Shown: positions 25,803-32,826 of the stretch, in pieces | Numbering within the stretch: the stretch's first letter is position 1 | Layout: every line of letters begins with the position of its first letter | From: an uncultured Lachnospiraceae bacterium | GTDB lineage: Bacteria; Bacillota; Clostridia; Lachnospirales; Lachnospiraceae | Direction: 5' to 3' | Assembly: GCA_947177165.1 (NCBI GenBank) | Contig: CAMWTP010000047.1 | Location: forward strand, 1-42,586 | DNA: 42,586 bases | Notes under the pieces: generated by a model | Told to the model about the DNA's origin: nothing | Seen by the model: only the letters and a program-made list of their open reading frames with translations | Database searches by the model: none | Position numbers and translations under genes: made by a program

Positions 25803-26675
25803 ATGATTAACCGCTTATTTGGAAATTATCTGGTAGAAAAACAAATATTGTCGCAAAGCCAGCTTGATGATTTACTTCCTGTTCAGAAAGATTTTAAGGC
25901 TGCGGTGGAGACGATAGCAGTTATCAATAAAGTTCTTACATCGGCAGCTGCGCAGGAGCTTTTAGAACAGATTGATAAAGACAAAGAGCACTTTGGCGAA
26001 GCAGCGATTGAGGCTGGTTTTCTCAGTGATGAAAAACTGGACGAGATATTGACTTATCAGACAAACACTTTCATGAAATTTGTGCAGAGTCTCTTGGACA
26101 GGGGGACATTTAGTCTGGAACAGATCAATCCTTTTCTGAACGAGTTTCAGCAGCTTGGCGGGTACAGTGATGCCCAGATCAGTTCTCTGATTCATGATGA
26201 TCTTGAAGCGTGTATCTATATTTTTGTCCCGCTGAAGTCAGAAAGGCTCAAGGAATATACACTTACGCTTGTCCGGACGATACGCAGGCTGATTGACAGC
26301 GACACATACCTGGACAAGGCATATACCGCCCGTTCCCTGCAGCTGGACAAATATGCATGTCAGATGATTGTCGGGGATATGCATATGAAAATATACATAA
26401 GTGCACCGGGCAATGACCTGCTCGCCATCGCCAATTATTTTACGGAAAATGCTTACGATGCTGTTGATGAAGACGCTCTGGACAATGTCGGAGAATTTAT
26501 CAACTGTGTAAATGGTCTGTTCGCCACCAATTTAAGTTATGACGATATCTCAATTGATATGAATTCGCCGGAATATTCAATGGACGGGCCGTTCATCAGT
26601 AACGAGAAATTGTATGTTATTCCTATTCACGCCAATGGTTACAGTTTCAGGGCAGTTTTAGAGGTATATGAATAA
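25803..26675 (+). CDS. CheX-like protein with MshEN-like N-terminal repeats
   Basis: The 290-residue cytoplasmic protein has two copies of a helical motif at residues 5-28 (FGNYLVEKQILSQSQLDDLL then PVQ) and 63-86 (FGEAAIEAGFLSDEKLDEIL then TYQ). They follow the pattern LGxxLVxxGxLxxxxLxxxLxxQ of MshEN domains, some of which bind cyclic di-GMP, although the arginine that starts each canonical motif is missing. The C-terminal part (about 185-290), with DLLAIANYFTENAYDAVDED and a conserved-looking NCVNGLFATNLS helix, resembles CheX/CheC phosphatases. A CheY-like gene follows after 43 bases, so the pair probably acts together. I see no flagellar gene nearby. SD AAGGGAG precedes the ATG. Confidence 0.72.
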   Translation: MINRLFGNYLVEKQILSQSQLDDLLPVQKDFKAAVETIAVINKVLTSAAAQELLEQIDKDKEHFGEAAIEAGFLSDEKLDEILTYQTNTFMKFVQSLLDRGTFSLEQINPFLNEFQQLGGYSDAQISSLIHDDLEACIYIFVPLKSERLKEYTLTLVRTIRRLIDSDTYLDKAYTARSLQLDKYACQMIVGDMHMKIYISAPGNDLLAIANYFTENAYDAVDEDALDNVGEFINCVNGLFATNLSYDDISIDMNSPEYSMDGPFISNEKLYVIPIHANGYSFRAVLEVYE

Positions 26676-26718
26676 ATATGCTTTTCAAAATATAAGAAGA
26701 GAATAAGGAGATTAAAAT

Positions 26719-27075
26719 ATGAGTACTGTTTTGATAGTTGATGATTCCAAGACTTCGAGATATATGCTTCGCCATATTCTCGTCGAGAATGGTTATGAGG
26801 TTGTTGCAGAGGCAGAGAACGGTCAGGAAGGGTATGACAAATACTGTGAGCTTGAACCTGATTTTGTGACACTTGATATTACGATGCCTGTGATGGATGG
26901 CATTGAAGCCCTTGTTAAGATTAAAGAGTACAACGAAGAGGCCAAGGTAATCATGGTGACAGCATCCGGCCAGAAAAATAAGATGCTCGACGCGATCAAG
27001 CTAGGCGCTGCAGATTTTGTGACAAAACCCTATGAGACAAATCAGATTATAAGCATTATGGATAGTATGAAATAA
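26719..27075 (+). CDS. Single-domain CheY-like response regulator
   Basis: The 118-residue protein is a lone receiver domain. It has the acidic pair DD in VLIVDDSKTSR, the phospho-acceptor aspartate in FVTLDITMPVMDG (about residue 54), the threonine in MVTASGQ and the lysine in FVTKPYE. There is no output domain, so it must act by binding a partner as CheY does. The preceding CheX-like protein could be its phosphatase or target. AAGGAG lies before the ATG. No histidine kinase gene is in the window. Confidence 0.92.
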   Translation: MSTVLIVDDSKTSRYMLRHILVENGYEVVAEAENGQEGYDKYCELEPDFVTLDITMPVMDGIEALVKIKEYNEEAKVIMVTASGQKNKMLDAIKLGAADFVTKPYETNQIISIMDSMK

Positions 27076-27105
27076 AAATATACGCACCATACAGGAGGAA
27101 ACAGC

Positions 27106-27552
27106 ATGATTCAAGCTACTAGCTGTGGTGGCGTAGTCATTTTCAGAGGGAAAATTTTACTTTTATACAAAAATTTTAAGAACAGATATGAGGGGTGGGT
27201 TCTGCCAAAGGGCACCGTAGAAACTGGCGAAAAACATGTGGAAACTGCTCTGCGCGAGGTGTTTGAGGAATCGGGCGTGAAGGCCACGGTCATGCGATAT
27301 ATCGGAAAAAGTGAATACACCTTCAATGTGCCTCAGGATATCGTAGAAAAAGAAGTCCATTGGTATCTGATGATGGCGGATAATTATTACAGCAAGCCAC
27401 AGCGCGAAGAATTTTTTGTTGATTCGGGATATTACAAGTACCATGAGGCATATCATCTGCTCAAATTTTCAAACGAAAAGCAGATTTTGGAGCAGGCATA
27501 TCAGGAATATCTGGATCTCCGGAAAAACAAACAATGGATAAAACCACGTTAA
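27106..27552 (+). CDS. Nudix hydrolase
   Basis: The 148-residue protein holds a complete Nudix box, beginning at the glycine of PKGTVETGEKH and ending REVFEESGV, which binds the metal for hydrolysis of nucleoside diphosphate derivatives. The start SCGGVVIFRGKILLLYKNF and the tail with FLKFSNEKQ-like helix fit the small bacterial Nudix group that includes diadenosine polyphosphate hydrolases. The substrate cannot be told from sequence. AGGAGG precedes the ATG. It follows the receiver gene by 30 bases and is closed by a terminator at 27561, so it may share a transcript with the CheX-like and CheY-like genes. Confidence 0.9.
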   Translation: MIQATSCGGVVIFRGKILLLYKNFKNRYEGWVLPKGTVETGEKHVETALREVFEESGVKATVMRYIGKSEYTFNVPQDIVEKEVHWYLMMADNYYSKPQREEFFVDSGYYKYHEAYHLLKFSNEKQILEQAYQEYLDLRKNKQWIKPR

Positions 27553-27560
27553 GACTTTTA

Positions 27561-27586
27561 AAAGAAGGTCGTCCGGGCCTTCTTTT
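27561..27586 (+). terminator. Intrinsic terminator after the Nudix gene
   Basis: AAAGAAGG (27561-27568) pairs with CCTTCTTT (27578-27585) and T residues follow. It lies nine bases after the stop codon. Confidence 0.8.
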
Positions 27587-27590
27587 TGGT

Positions 27591-27619
27591 TTGAAAAATA
27601 TAGAATCTTATGTTAGAAT
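27591..27619 (+). promoter_or_regulatory. Promoter of the small gene at 27652
   Basis: TTGAAA (27591-27596), 17 bp and TAGAAT (27614-27619). It starts directly after the preceding terminator, with a predicted start about 25 bases before the chosen GTG. Confidence 0.65.
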
Positions 27620-27651
27620 AGTCATTGATTATAGAAACCTATTGGAGAGCA

Positions 27652-27972
27652 GTGATAAAGATGCGTTTTAGCAGAAAATTATATATTAGTCCGTCTCTGG
27701 ATAAGAAATGCGGTACAATCAAATGGAAACTGCGGACTGGCAGGCCGCAGCCCACAATATATATTATCGCCCTCGCGAAAAACAGTGATTTGCTTGAGAT
27801 CTATCACAGCGGGATGCTCCGGCAAAAATACTACAAGAAAAAGCAGAATGCTCCGTATATTGTTGGCATTGCTACAGGGTACGGCGGAGCTGTCGATCTG
27901 GTCATAGACATCATACAGGATGTTTTGCGTGAAACGGGAGCGTATGACGTAAAAGCTTATTTCACAAAATAA
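27652..27972 (+). CDS. Uncharacterised 106-residue basic protein
   Basis: I do not recognise the family with certainty. The protein is basic and soluble, with an N-terminal beta-like segment (FSRKLYISPSL), a middle part containing QPTIYIIALAKNSDLLEIYH and a C-terminal segment IVGIATGYGGAVDLVIDIIQ. The GTG at 27652 is preferred as start because GGAG lies four bases upstream; the ATG at 27661 is too far from it. It sits in front of the DUF2953-GerW genes, 25 bases before the next start, so a link with sporulation is possible but only by position. Proteins of this length and pattern seem frequent in Lachnospiraceae. Confidence 0.75.
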   Translation: MIKMRFSRKLYISPSLDKKCGTIKWKLRTGRPQPTIYIIALAKNSDLLEIYHSGMLRQKYYKKKQNAPYIVGIATGYGGAVDLVIDIIQDVLRETGAYDVKAYFTK

Positions 27973-27997
27973 ATTGTTTCATGATTAAGGGGAACGT

Positions 27998-28975
27998 ATG
28001 GTATCAATACTATTCACTATTTTGAAGATTATCGGAATTGTGATTCTGGTTATTCTTGGACTCGTTTTATTTATATTGTTGTTGATTTTGTTTGTTCCGG
28101 TCCGATACATTGGCACGGGTGATTATCAGAACCGGTTGTTTGCGGTGAAAGTGCGCGCGTCATGGCTCCTGCACATGATATCTGTGAGGGGAGAGTATCA
28201 GAATGAGCAGGCGCTTCATATTTACCTGAAGGTCTGCGGCATCACAATCTATGACAATCTTAAGACAGACAATAAAAAAATTAAGAATAAAAAAGGAAAA
28301 TCAACGAAAACTAAACCAGAGAGTCCCGGTGAAATCCAGGCTGCATCGTCAGAGGATACTGTTTCAGAAGATACGCTTTTGGAAAGTATTCCTTTGGAAA
28401 AAAATAACGGCGATGAATTCTATGAACATATAGATTCAGAAAAGGAAAAAAATGCCAGAGATGATTTCCAGAGTAAGCTGCGCGATGGCAGTGATAAAAA
28501 AACTGGAATTATTCAAAAAATTAAGATTTTTTTAATTAATTTCGTAAATTTTTTCAAAAATATAAAGTTCACAATCCATAAAGTTTGTGATACAATAGTT
28601 AAGATAAAAGATAACATAAAATATTACCTTGAAGTATTACAGCTTGACAGTACAAAGCGGGCATTCGCGTCTTGCCAGAAGCAGTTAACGCGTGTCCTGA
28701 GAAAATTGTCTCCGCGAAAGTATCGGATAAACCTTCATCTTGGTTTTGACGATCCGGCAGTGATGGGTGAAGTCCTCGCTGTGTGGGGAATGTTTTATCC
28801 TCTGCATCAGGGCAGTATCGATATACAGCCTGAGTTCGAGCAGTCTGTCATAGAAGGTGAATTTTCCTTTCAGGGATTTGTCAGTGTATTTGTATTTGTG
28901 CGTGCTGCATGTATTCTTTTTTTTGACAAAGATATCAAGCACTTGATCAAACAGTTAAAACGCAGTGAAAATTGA
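27998..28975 (+). CDS. DUF2953 membrane protein (YtfI-like)
   Basis: The 325-residue protein starts with one strong membrane helix (about 5-32), followed by the DUF2953 beginning FVPVRYIGTGDYQNRLFAVK. The middle (about 95-170) is a charged, low-complexity linker rich in Lys, Glu and Ser. The C-terminal half has YRINLHLGFDDPAVMGEVLA and GSIDIQPEFEQSVIEGEFSF, typical of the family. In Bacillus the DUF2953 gene ytfI precedes ytfJ (gerW), and the same order appears here. The 28501-28620 stretch is markedly AT-rich and contains a possible promoter for the next gene. The function is unknown; a spore-related role is likely. Confidence 0.85.
   Translation: MVSILFTILKIIGIVILVILGLVLFILLLILFVPVRYIGTGDYQNRLFAVKVRASWLLHMISVRGEYQNEQALHIYLKVCGITIYDNLKTDNKKIKNKKGKSTKTKPESPGEIQAASSEDTVSEDTLLESIPLEKNNGDEFYEHIDSEKEKNARDDFQSKLRDGSDKKTGIIQKIKIFLINFVNFFKNIKFTIHKVCDTIVKIKDNIKYYLEVLQLDSTKRAFASCQKQLTRVLRKLSPRKYRINLHLGFDDPAVMGEVLAVWGMFYPLHQGSIDIQPEFEQSVIEGEFSFQGFVSVFVFVRAACILFFDKDIKHLIKQLKRSEN
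28568..28596 (+). promoter_or_regulatory. Possible internal promoter for gerW
   Basis: TTCACA (28568-28573), 17 bp and TACAAT (28591-28596), inside the AT-rich middle of the DUF2953 gene. TCACAA and TTGTGA form an inverted repeat across the spacer. The -35 box is moderate and the site is 390 bases from the gerW start, so this is tentative. Confidence 0.3.
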
Positions 28976-28989
28976 TTTGGAGGTATAGA

Positions 28990-29379
28990 ATGTCTGATAA
29001 CAGTTTTAATGAAGTAGTAAATTCCATGATGCAGGGGATGGAAAGTTTTCTCTCATCCAAGACAGTGGTTGGCGAACCGACGCAGGCGGGGGACACGACA
29101 ATCATTCCTTTAGTGGACGTGACTTTTGGCGTCGGTGCAGGCGCATCTTCCCAGGAGAAAAAAAGCGGCGGCGCAGGCGGCATGACTGGAAAAATGTCTC
29201 CCAGCGCAGTGCTTGTCATCAAGAACGGACAGGTAAGGCTTGTCAATATCAAGAACCAGGATACCGTCAATAAGATTATCGATATGGTGCCTGACCTGAT
29301 TGATCGGTTTACCTCCAGAAATGAAGATATGCCAAGCGATGATGAGGCGATCAGCACGGCATTTCCGGACGACAAATAG
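28990..29379 (+). CDS. gerW: Spore germination/sporulation protein GerW (YtfJ)
   Basis: The 129-residue protein matches the GerW/YtfJ family: an N-terminal segment NEVVNSMMQGMESFLSSKTV, then VGEPTQAGDTTIIPLVDVTF, a glycine-rich loop, the segment MSPSAVLVIKNGQVRLV and DMVPDLIDRF. In Bacillus it is made in the forespore and needed for germination in response to L-alanine. Its presence supports a spore-forming host. ATG 28990 follows GGAGG (28979-28983). The DUF2953 gene precedes it by 14 bases. The sequence is of normal length. Confidence 0.93.
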   Translation: MSDNSFNEVVNSMMQGMESFLSSKTVVGEPTQAGDTTIIPLVDVTFGVGAGASSQEKKSGGAGGMTGKMSPSAVLVIKNGQVRLVNIKNQDTVNKIIDMVPDLIDRFTSRNEDMPSDDEAISTAFPDDK

Positions 29380-29438
29380 GGAAATAAATAAAATACACCA
29401 CGCATATAATAAATAAAGATGTGCCGGGGTGTATGTTT

Positions 29439-29579
29439 ATGTGTAAACTGATAGGTTATACCTTGTTTTGGATTGCAATCGGCATGCTCTTTATGCTGGT
29501 AATCGGCAATACATGGATCGGGTTGATACTTATTGCAATTTTTATTATTTCAGGGTATTATCTGTTTGACTGCAAATAA
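29439..29579 (+). CDS. 46-residue two-helix membrane protein
   Basis: A short frame encodes MCKLIGYTLFWIAIGMLFML, then VIGNTW, then a second hydrophobic stretch ending SGYYLFDCK. It has two membrane-spanning segments joined by a tight turn, with cysteines near each end on the same side. The ATG at 29439 lies nine bases after GGGG; another in-frame ATG at 29433 is possible. The leader can fold (TACACC near 29393 with GGTGTA near 29428), placing the weak binding site in a stem. The gap to gerW is 59 bases and to the next gene 17 bases. Function unknown. The amino acid pattern makes a chance frame unlikely. Confidence 0.65.
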   Translation: MCKLIGYTLFWIAIGMLFMLVIGNTWIGLILIAIFIISGYYLFDCK

Positions 29580-29596
29580 AAAGGGAGTAGATCAAT

Positions 29597-30160
29597 ATGT
29601 TGGATTTTGATGAGGAGCTCATGAAGGCTGAAGCACCGGATGACATCAAAAAGATGAAAACCTGGATGTTTCAGGAGCAGGTCAGAATTCAGGCAAAGAG
29701 GGACGAGCTGCAGGAGCTTAGCCGCGAGTTGCAGGATTTAAAGCGAAAACTGGAGCGGGAGAAAAATGCACTCGAAGTGCGGGAAAAGATGATCAAAAAG
29801 CGTTTCGATGACAATGAGATATTTATTGCCAAAAAGCAAAAAATTATTGAGGACGCTTATCAACAGCTTGCGCTTGACAGAAAGGCGTTAGAGTGTGAAC
29901 GCTTGAATTTTGAACACGAGAGAAGCAAATACAGGCGTCAGAAGATGTCTGGTCCAAAGCCGATGCATCAGCAATACGAATCAGGTGTTTATGACAGTAC
30001 AAGCTTCTTCAGGGGTGTCGATAATGATATGGCATTGCGGAAACGCTACAAGGAACTGTTAAAAATATTCCATCCAGACAATAAATGCGGTGATACCAAA
30101 ACATTGCTGCTGATTCAGACAGAATACGAGAATCTAAAAAGCCGGTACTATGGAAGTTAG
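29597..30160 (+). CDS. Coiled-coil protein with J-domain-like C-terminus
   Basis: The 187-residue protein consists of a long charged coiled coil (about 15-115, rich in Lys, Glu, Arg and Gln), a short linker and a compact end. That end reads ALRKRYKELLKIFHPDNKCG, followed by a helix with QTEYENLKSRY. The HPD tripeptide between two helices is the hallmark of J domains that stimulate Hsp70 ATPase, here in a shortened form. AAGGGAG precedes the ATG. The final codons form half of a 12-bp hairpin (30140-30172). The role is unknown; recruitment of DnaK to a coiled-coil partner is inference. Confidence 0.78.
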   Translation: MLDFDEELMKAEAPDDIKKMKTWMFQEQVRIQAKRDELQELSRELQDLKRKLEREKNALEVREKMIKKRFDDNEIFIAKKQKIIEDAYQQLALDRKALECERLNFEHERSKYRRQKMSGPKPMHQQYESGVYDSTSFFRGVDNDMALRKRYKELLKIFHPDNKCGDTKTLLLIQTEYENLKSRYYGS

Positions 30161-30172
30161 ATAGTACCGGCT
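30140..30172. terminator. Hairpin overlapping the end of the coiled-coil gene
   Basis: AGCCGGTACTAT (30140-30151) is an exact 12-base complement of ATAGTACCGGCT (30161-30172), with the stop codon at the loop edge. On the minus strand the stem is followed by TTTTTAG, so it is a better terminator for rpmB than for the plus-strand gene. Confidence 0.65.
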
Positions 30173-30210
30173 TATATGCTGACATACTTCCTTAGGGTGC
30201 CCGTATACAT

Positions 30211-30241
30211 AAAAAAAGAAGCTCACGGCCTCTTTTTTTAT
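30211..30241. terminator. Bidirectional terminator between convergent genes
   Basis: AAAAAAAGA (30211-30219) pairs with TCTTTTTTT (30231-30239), with GC pairs inside. Each strand shows a T run after the stem, so it serves both the coiled-coil gene and rpmB. Confidence 0.75.
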
Positions 30242-30268
30242 TATTTCTGTTCCAATATGCTTTCTCAA

Positions 30269-30454
30269 TTATGCGCGCTCAACAGATCCGGAACGCAGAC
30301 ATCTTGTGCATACATGCATTCTCTTAGCAGCTCCGTTCACTTTGCATTTTACACTTTTTACATTGGAATTCCAAATTGCGTTGGATCTTCTATGAGAATG
30401 GCTTACGTTATTACCGAAATGAACGCCTTTGCCACAAATATCACACTTTGCCAT
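30269..30454 (-). CDS. rpmB: 50S ribosomal protein L28
   Basis: The 61-residue protein is L28 of the large ribosomal subunit. It shows the start MAKCDICGKGVHFGNNVSHS, RRSNAIWN, and the end RMHVCTRCLRSGSVERA. Four cysteines in two CxxC pairs (CDIC, CTRC) indicate a zinc-binding (C+) form. A GAGGAGG binding site lies before the ATG on the minus strand. The gene is monocistronic, as is usual in Firmicutes, with its own promoter at 30504-30532. Confidence 0.97.
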   Translation of the reverse strand: MAKCDICGKGVHFGNNVSHSHRRSNAIWNSNVKSVKCKVNGAAKRMHVCTRCLRSGSVERA

Positions 30455-30503
30455 CGTTAGCACCTCCTCGACTAAACTAAGTCATTCGACTCATAACAGT
30501 AGT

Positions 30504-30532
30504 ATCTTATCAGAAAAAACAACATTTGGCAA
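30504..30532 (-). promoter_or_regulatory. Promoter of rpmB
   Basis: Reading the minus strand, TTGCCA (30527-30532) is followed after 17 bp by TAAGAT (30504-30509). The start site would be about 45 bases before the rpmB ATG. Confidence 0.7.
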
Positions 30533-30592
30533 GTTTTTTTTCATAAAAATTATAACTTTTTATAAATGTTGGAAATTCTATTAAAATATATG

Positions 30593-30621
30593 TTTCCTTT
30601 TTTCCAAAAAACGGTTATAAT
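30593..30621 (+). promoter_or_regulatory. Promoter of the Asp23-FakA-RecG genes
   Basis: A perfect TATAAT (30616-30621) lies about 45 bases before the Asp23 ATG. The -35 box at 17 bp is weak (TTTCCT, 30593-30598). The surrounding DNA is very AT-rich. It is back to back with the rpmB promoter. Confidence 0.5.
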
Positions 30622-30667
30622 ATCATTAATGTTTTTTTATTTTATAAAAAATAAAAGGAGGATTTCT

Positions 30668-31024
30668 ATGAAAGGATCTATGAATACCCATATGGGTAAT
30701 ATCTATATTGATCCTGAGGTTATTGCCCAGTATGCAGGAAGTGTCGCAGTCGAGTGTTTTGGTATCGTCGGCATGGCCTCAGTAAATGTGAAGGACGGAT
30801 TGGTGAAGCTTCTGATGAAGGAAAGCATCACGCATGGAATCTCGGTCAATATTGTTAATAATAAATTAATTCTTGATTTTCACGTTATTGTGGCATACGG
30901 CGTAAGTATTATCACGGTATGCGACAACCTGATTAACAATGTAAAATACAAAGTCGAAAATTTCACCGGTCTCGAAATTGAAAAAATCAACATCTTTGTT
31001 GAAGGCGTTCGAGTGATTGATTAA
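30668..31024 (+). CDS. Asp23/Gls24-family protein
   Basis: The 118-residue protein has the Asp23 (DUF322) pattern: GNIYIDPEVIAQYAGSVAVE, CFGIVGMA, then LILDFHVIVAYGVSIITVCD and the ending EKINIFVEGVRVID. Members are cytoplasmic proteins near the membrane linked to envelope stress, and this short form (YloU-like) is typically found just before the FakA (YloV) gene, as here. ATG 30668 follows AAAGGAGG. The gap to the next start is 14 bases. Confidence 0.93.
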   Translation: MKGSMNTHMGNIYIDPEVIAQYAGSVAVECFGIVGMASVNVKDGLVKLLMKESITHGISVNIVNNKLILDFHVIVAYGVSIITVCDNLINNVKYKVENFTGLEIEKINIFVEGVRVID

Positions 31025-31038
31025 GGAGGATTTCTGAA

Positions 31039-32751
31039 GTGGGATTAAATGTAATCGATGCAAAAATGCTTTCAAAGATGTTTCTCGCTGGAGCAAAAAA
31101 TTTAGAGCATAAAAAAGAGTGGATCAACGAGCTGAACGTTTTTCCAGTTCCGGATGGAGATACCGGCACAAATATGTCTATGACAATTATGTCTGCCGCC
31201 AGGGAGGTGGCTGCTATAGCAGAGCCGGACATGGTCTCTCTTGCAAAGGCAATCTCTTCCGGCTCTTTGAGAGGTGCGCGCGGGAACTCCGGCGTTATAT
31301 TGTCACAGCTTTTCAGAGGATTTACAAAGGTCATCAAGGAATACGATGAGATCAATACCGCGATTCTTGCATCTGCCTGCGATAAGGCAGTAGAGACAGC
31401 GTACAAAGCTGTCATGAAGCCAAAGGAGGGTACGATTCTAACCGTCGCAAAAGGCGCTGCAAAGCGGGCAAATGATCTTGCCATGGCAGGAGAGAAGGAT
31501 CTGGAAGTATTCATCAGCGAAGTTATCAAGGAGGCGGATGCAGTCCTTGCACAGACACCGGAAATGCTTCCAGTGCTGAAGCAGGCTGGTGTAGTCGATT
31601 CCGGCGGACAGGGACTTGTGGAAGTGCTCAGGGGTGCTTTTGATGCCTTTCTTGGCAAGGAAGTTGATCTTTCTCTCGACATTTCCGTCAAGTCCGCTCC
31701 AAAGACAGATGCAATGCCTTCCAATATTGAGGCACAGGCCAATGCCGAGATCAAGTTCTGCTATTGTACTCAATTCCTGATTATGCTCAATAAGCCTTTT
31801 AATATCAAGCAGGAGATGGACTTTAAGGATTATCTCTCATCCATCGGCGATTCGATTGTCGTTGTGGCGGATGATGAGATCGTCAAGGTTCATGTGCACA
31901 CAAATGATCCGGGGCTTGCAATGCAGAAGGCATTGCGGTACGGTTCACTCACTACAATTATTATCGAGAATATGCGCCTTGAACGCGACGAAAAGGTATC
32001 TGACATGATGGAGAAGCAGATGCAGAGTCCGGAAATTCCAGACCGGTCAGAACCCGGTTCCGGCAATAGTGAAGTGATTTCTGCTGAGCATAAGGATACT
32101 GGATTTATTGCCGTCTCTATCGGTGAGGGAATGAACGAGATTTTCCGCTCACTCGGTGTCGACTATATCATCGAGGGCGGACAGACAATGAATCCGAGCA
32201 CCGAAGACATGCTCAATGCCATCGAGAAAATCAATGCGGATAATATATTTATCTTTCCGAATAATAAAAACATTATCCTCGCGGCAAATCAGGCAAAGCA
32301 GCTGACGACGGATAAAAATATTATCGTGATTCCGACGAAAACAGTTCCGCAGGGCATCACAGCCATTATCAACTATGTTCCGGATATCTCGATCGGGGAA
32401 AATGAGGCTGTCATGACGGAGGAGGTACAGCATGTGGCAACCGGACAGGTGACATATGCTGTGAGGGATACCATGATCGACAACAAAGAAATCCACCAGG
32501 GCGATTTTATGGGAATCGGAGACAAAGGCATTTTAGCTGTGGGAACGGATCTGCATGATGTTGCTTTCCATATGGTAAAAGAGATGATGTCAGACGAGTA
32601 CGAACTGATCAGTATTTATTATGGCGATATCATCAAGGAGGAGCAGGCGCAGAAGTTAGCGGACATGGTTCAGGCAGAGTTTGGCAACTGCGATGTAGAA
32701 CTTCAGTTCGGCGGACAGCCCATCTACTCCTATATTATTTCGGCAGAGTAG
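31039..32751 (+). CDS. fakA: Fatty acid kinase catalytic subunit FakA (YloV, DAK2)
   Basis: The 570-residue protein phosphorylates fatty acids held by a FakB (DegV) protein, so that exogenous fatty acids enter phospholipid synthesis. The N-terminal DAK2 kinase domain (about 1-200) has the ATP and metal motif FPVPDGDTGTNMSMT and RGARGNSGVILSQLFRG, and VVDSGGQGLVEVLRG. The middle domain and the C-terminal FakB-binding region follow (IFIFPNNKNIILAANQAKQL and the end CDVELQFGGQPIYSYI). The start codon is GTG at 31039, nine bases after AAGGAGG. A DegV gene lies at 35045, beyond recG. Confidence 0.93.
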   Translation: MGLNVIDAKMLSKMFLAGAKNLEHKKEWINELNVFPVPDGDTGTNMSMTIMSAAREVAAIAEPDMVSLAKAISSGSLRGARGNSGVILSQLFRGFTKVIKEYDEINTAILASACDKAVETAYKAVMKPKEGTILTVAKGAAKRANDLAMAGEKDLEVFISEVIKEADAVLAQTPEMLPVLKQAGVVDSGGQGLVEVLRGAFDAFLGKEVDLSLDISVKSAPKTDAMPSNIEAQANAEIKFCYCTQFLIMLNKPFNIKQEMDFKDYLSSIGDSIVVVADDEIVKVHVHTNDPGLAMQKALRYGSLTTIIIENMRLERDEKVSDMMEKQMQSPEIPDRSEPGSGNSEVISAEHKDTGFIAVSIGEGMNEIFRSLGVDYIIEGGQTMNPSTEDMLNAIEKINADNIFIFPNNKNIILAANQAKQLTTDKNIIVIPTKTVPQGITAIINYVPDISIGENEAVMTEEVQHVATGQVTYAVRDTMIDNKEIHQGDFMGIGDKGILAVGTDLHDVAFHMVKEMMSDEYELISIYYGDIIKEEQAQKLADMVQAEFGNCDVELQFGGQPIYSYIISAE

Positions 32752-32778
32752 ACAATGCGGAGAGAATTTTCAAGTCTG

Positions 32779-32796
32779 TAAAGTTCGCAAACTTTA
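32779..32796 (+). repeat. Small inverted repeat between fakA and recG
   Basis: TAAAGTT (32779-32785), a CGCA loop and AACTTTA (32790-32796) form a seven-base perfect stem. No T run follows, so it is not a terminator; it may be an RNA processing or stability element in the fakA-recG transcript. Confidence 0.4.
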
Positions 32797-32826
32797 GATT
32801 CTGAAATTTCGCATGAGGAGATTGAT

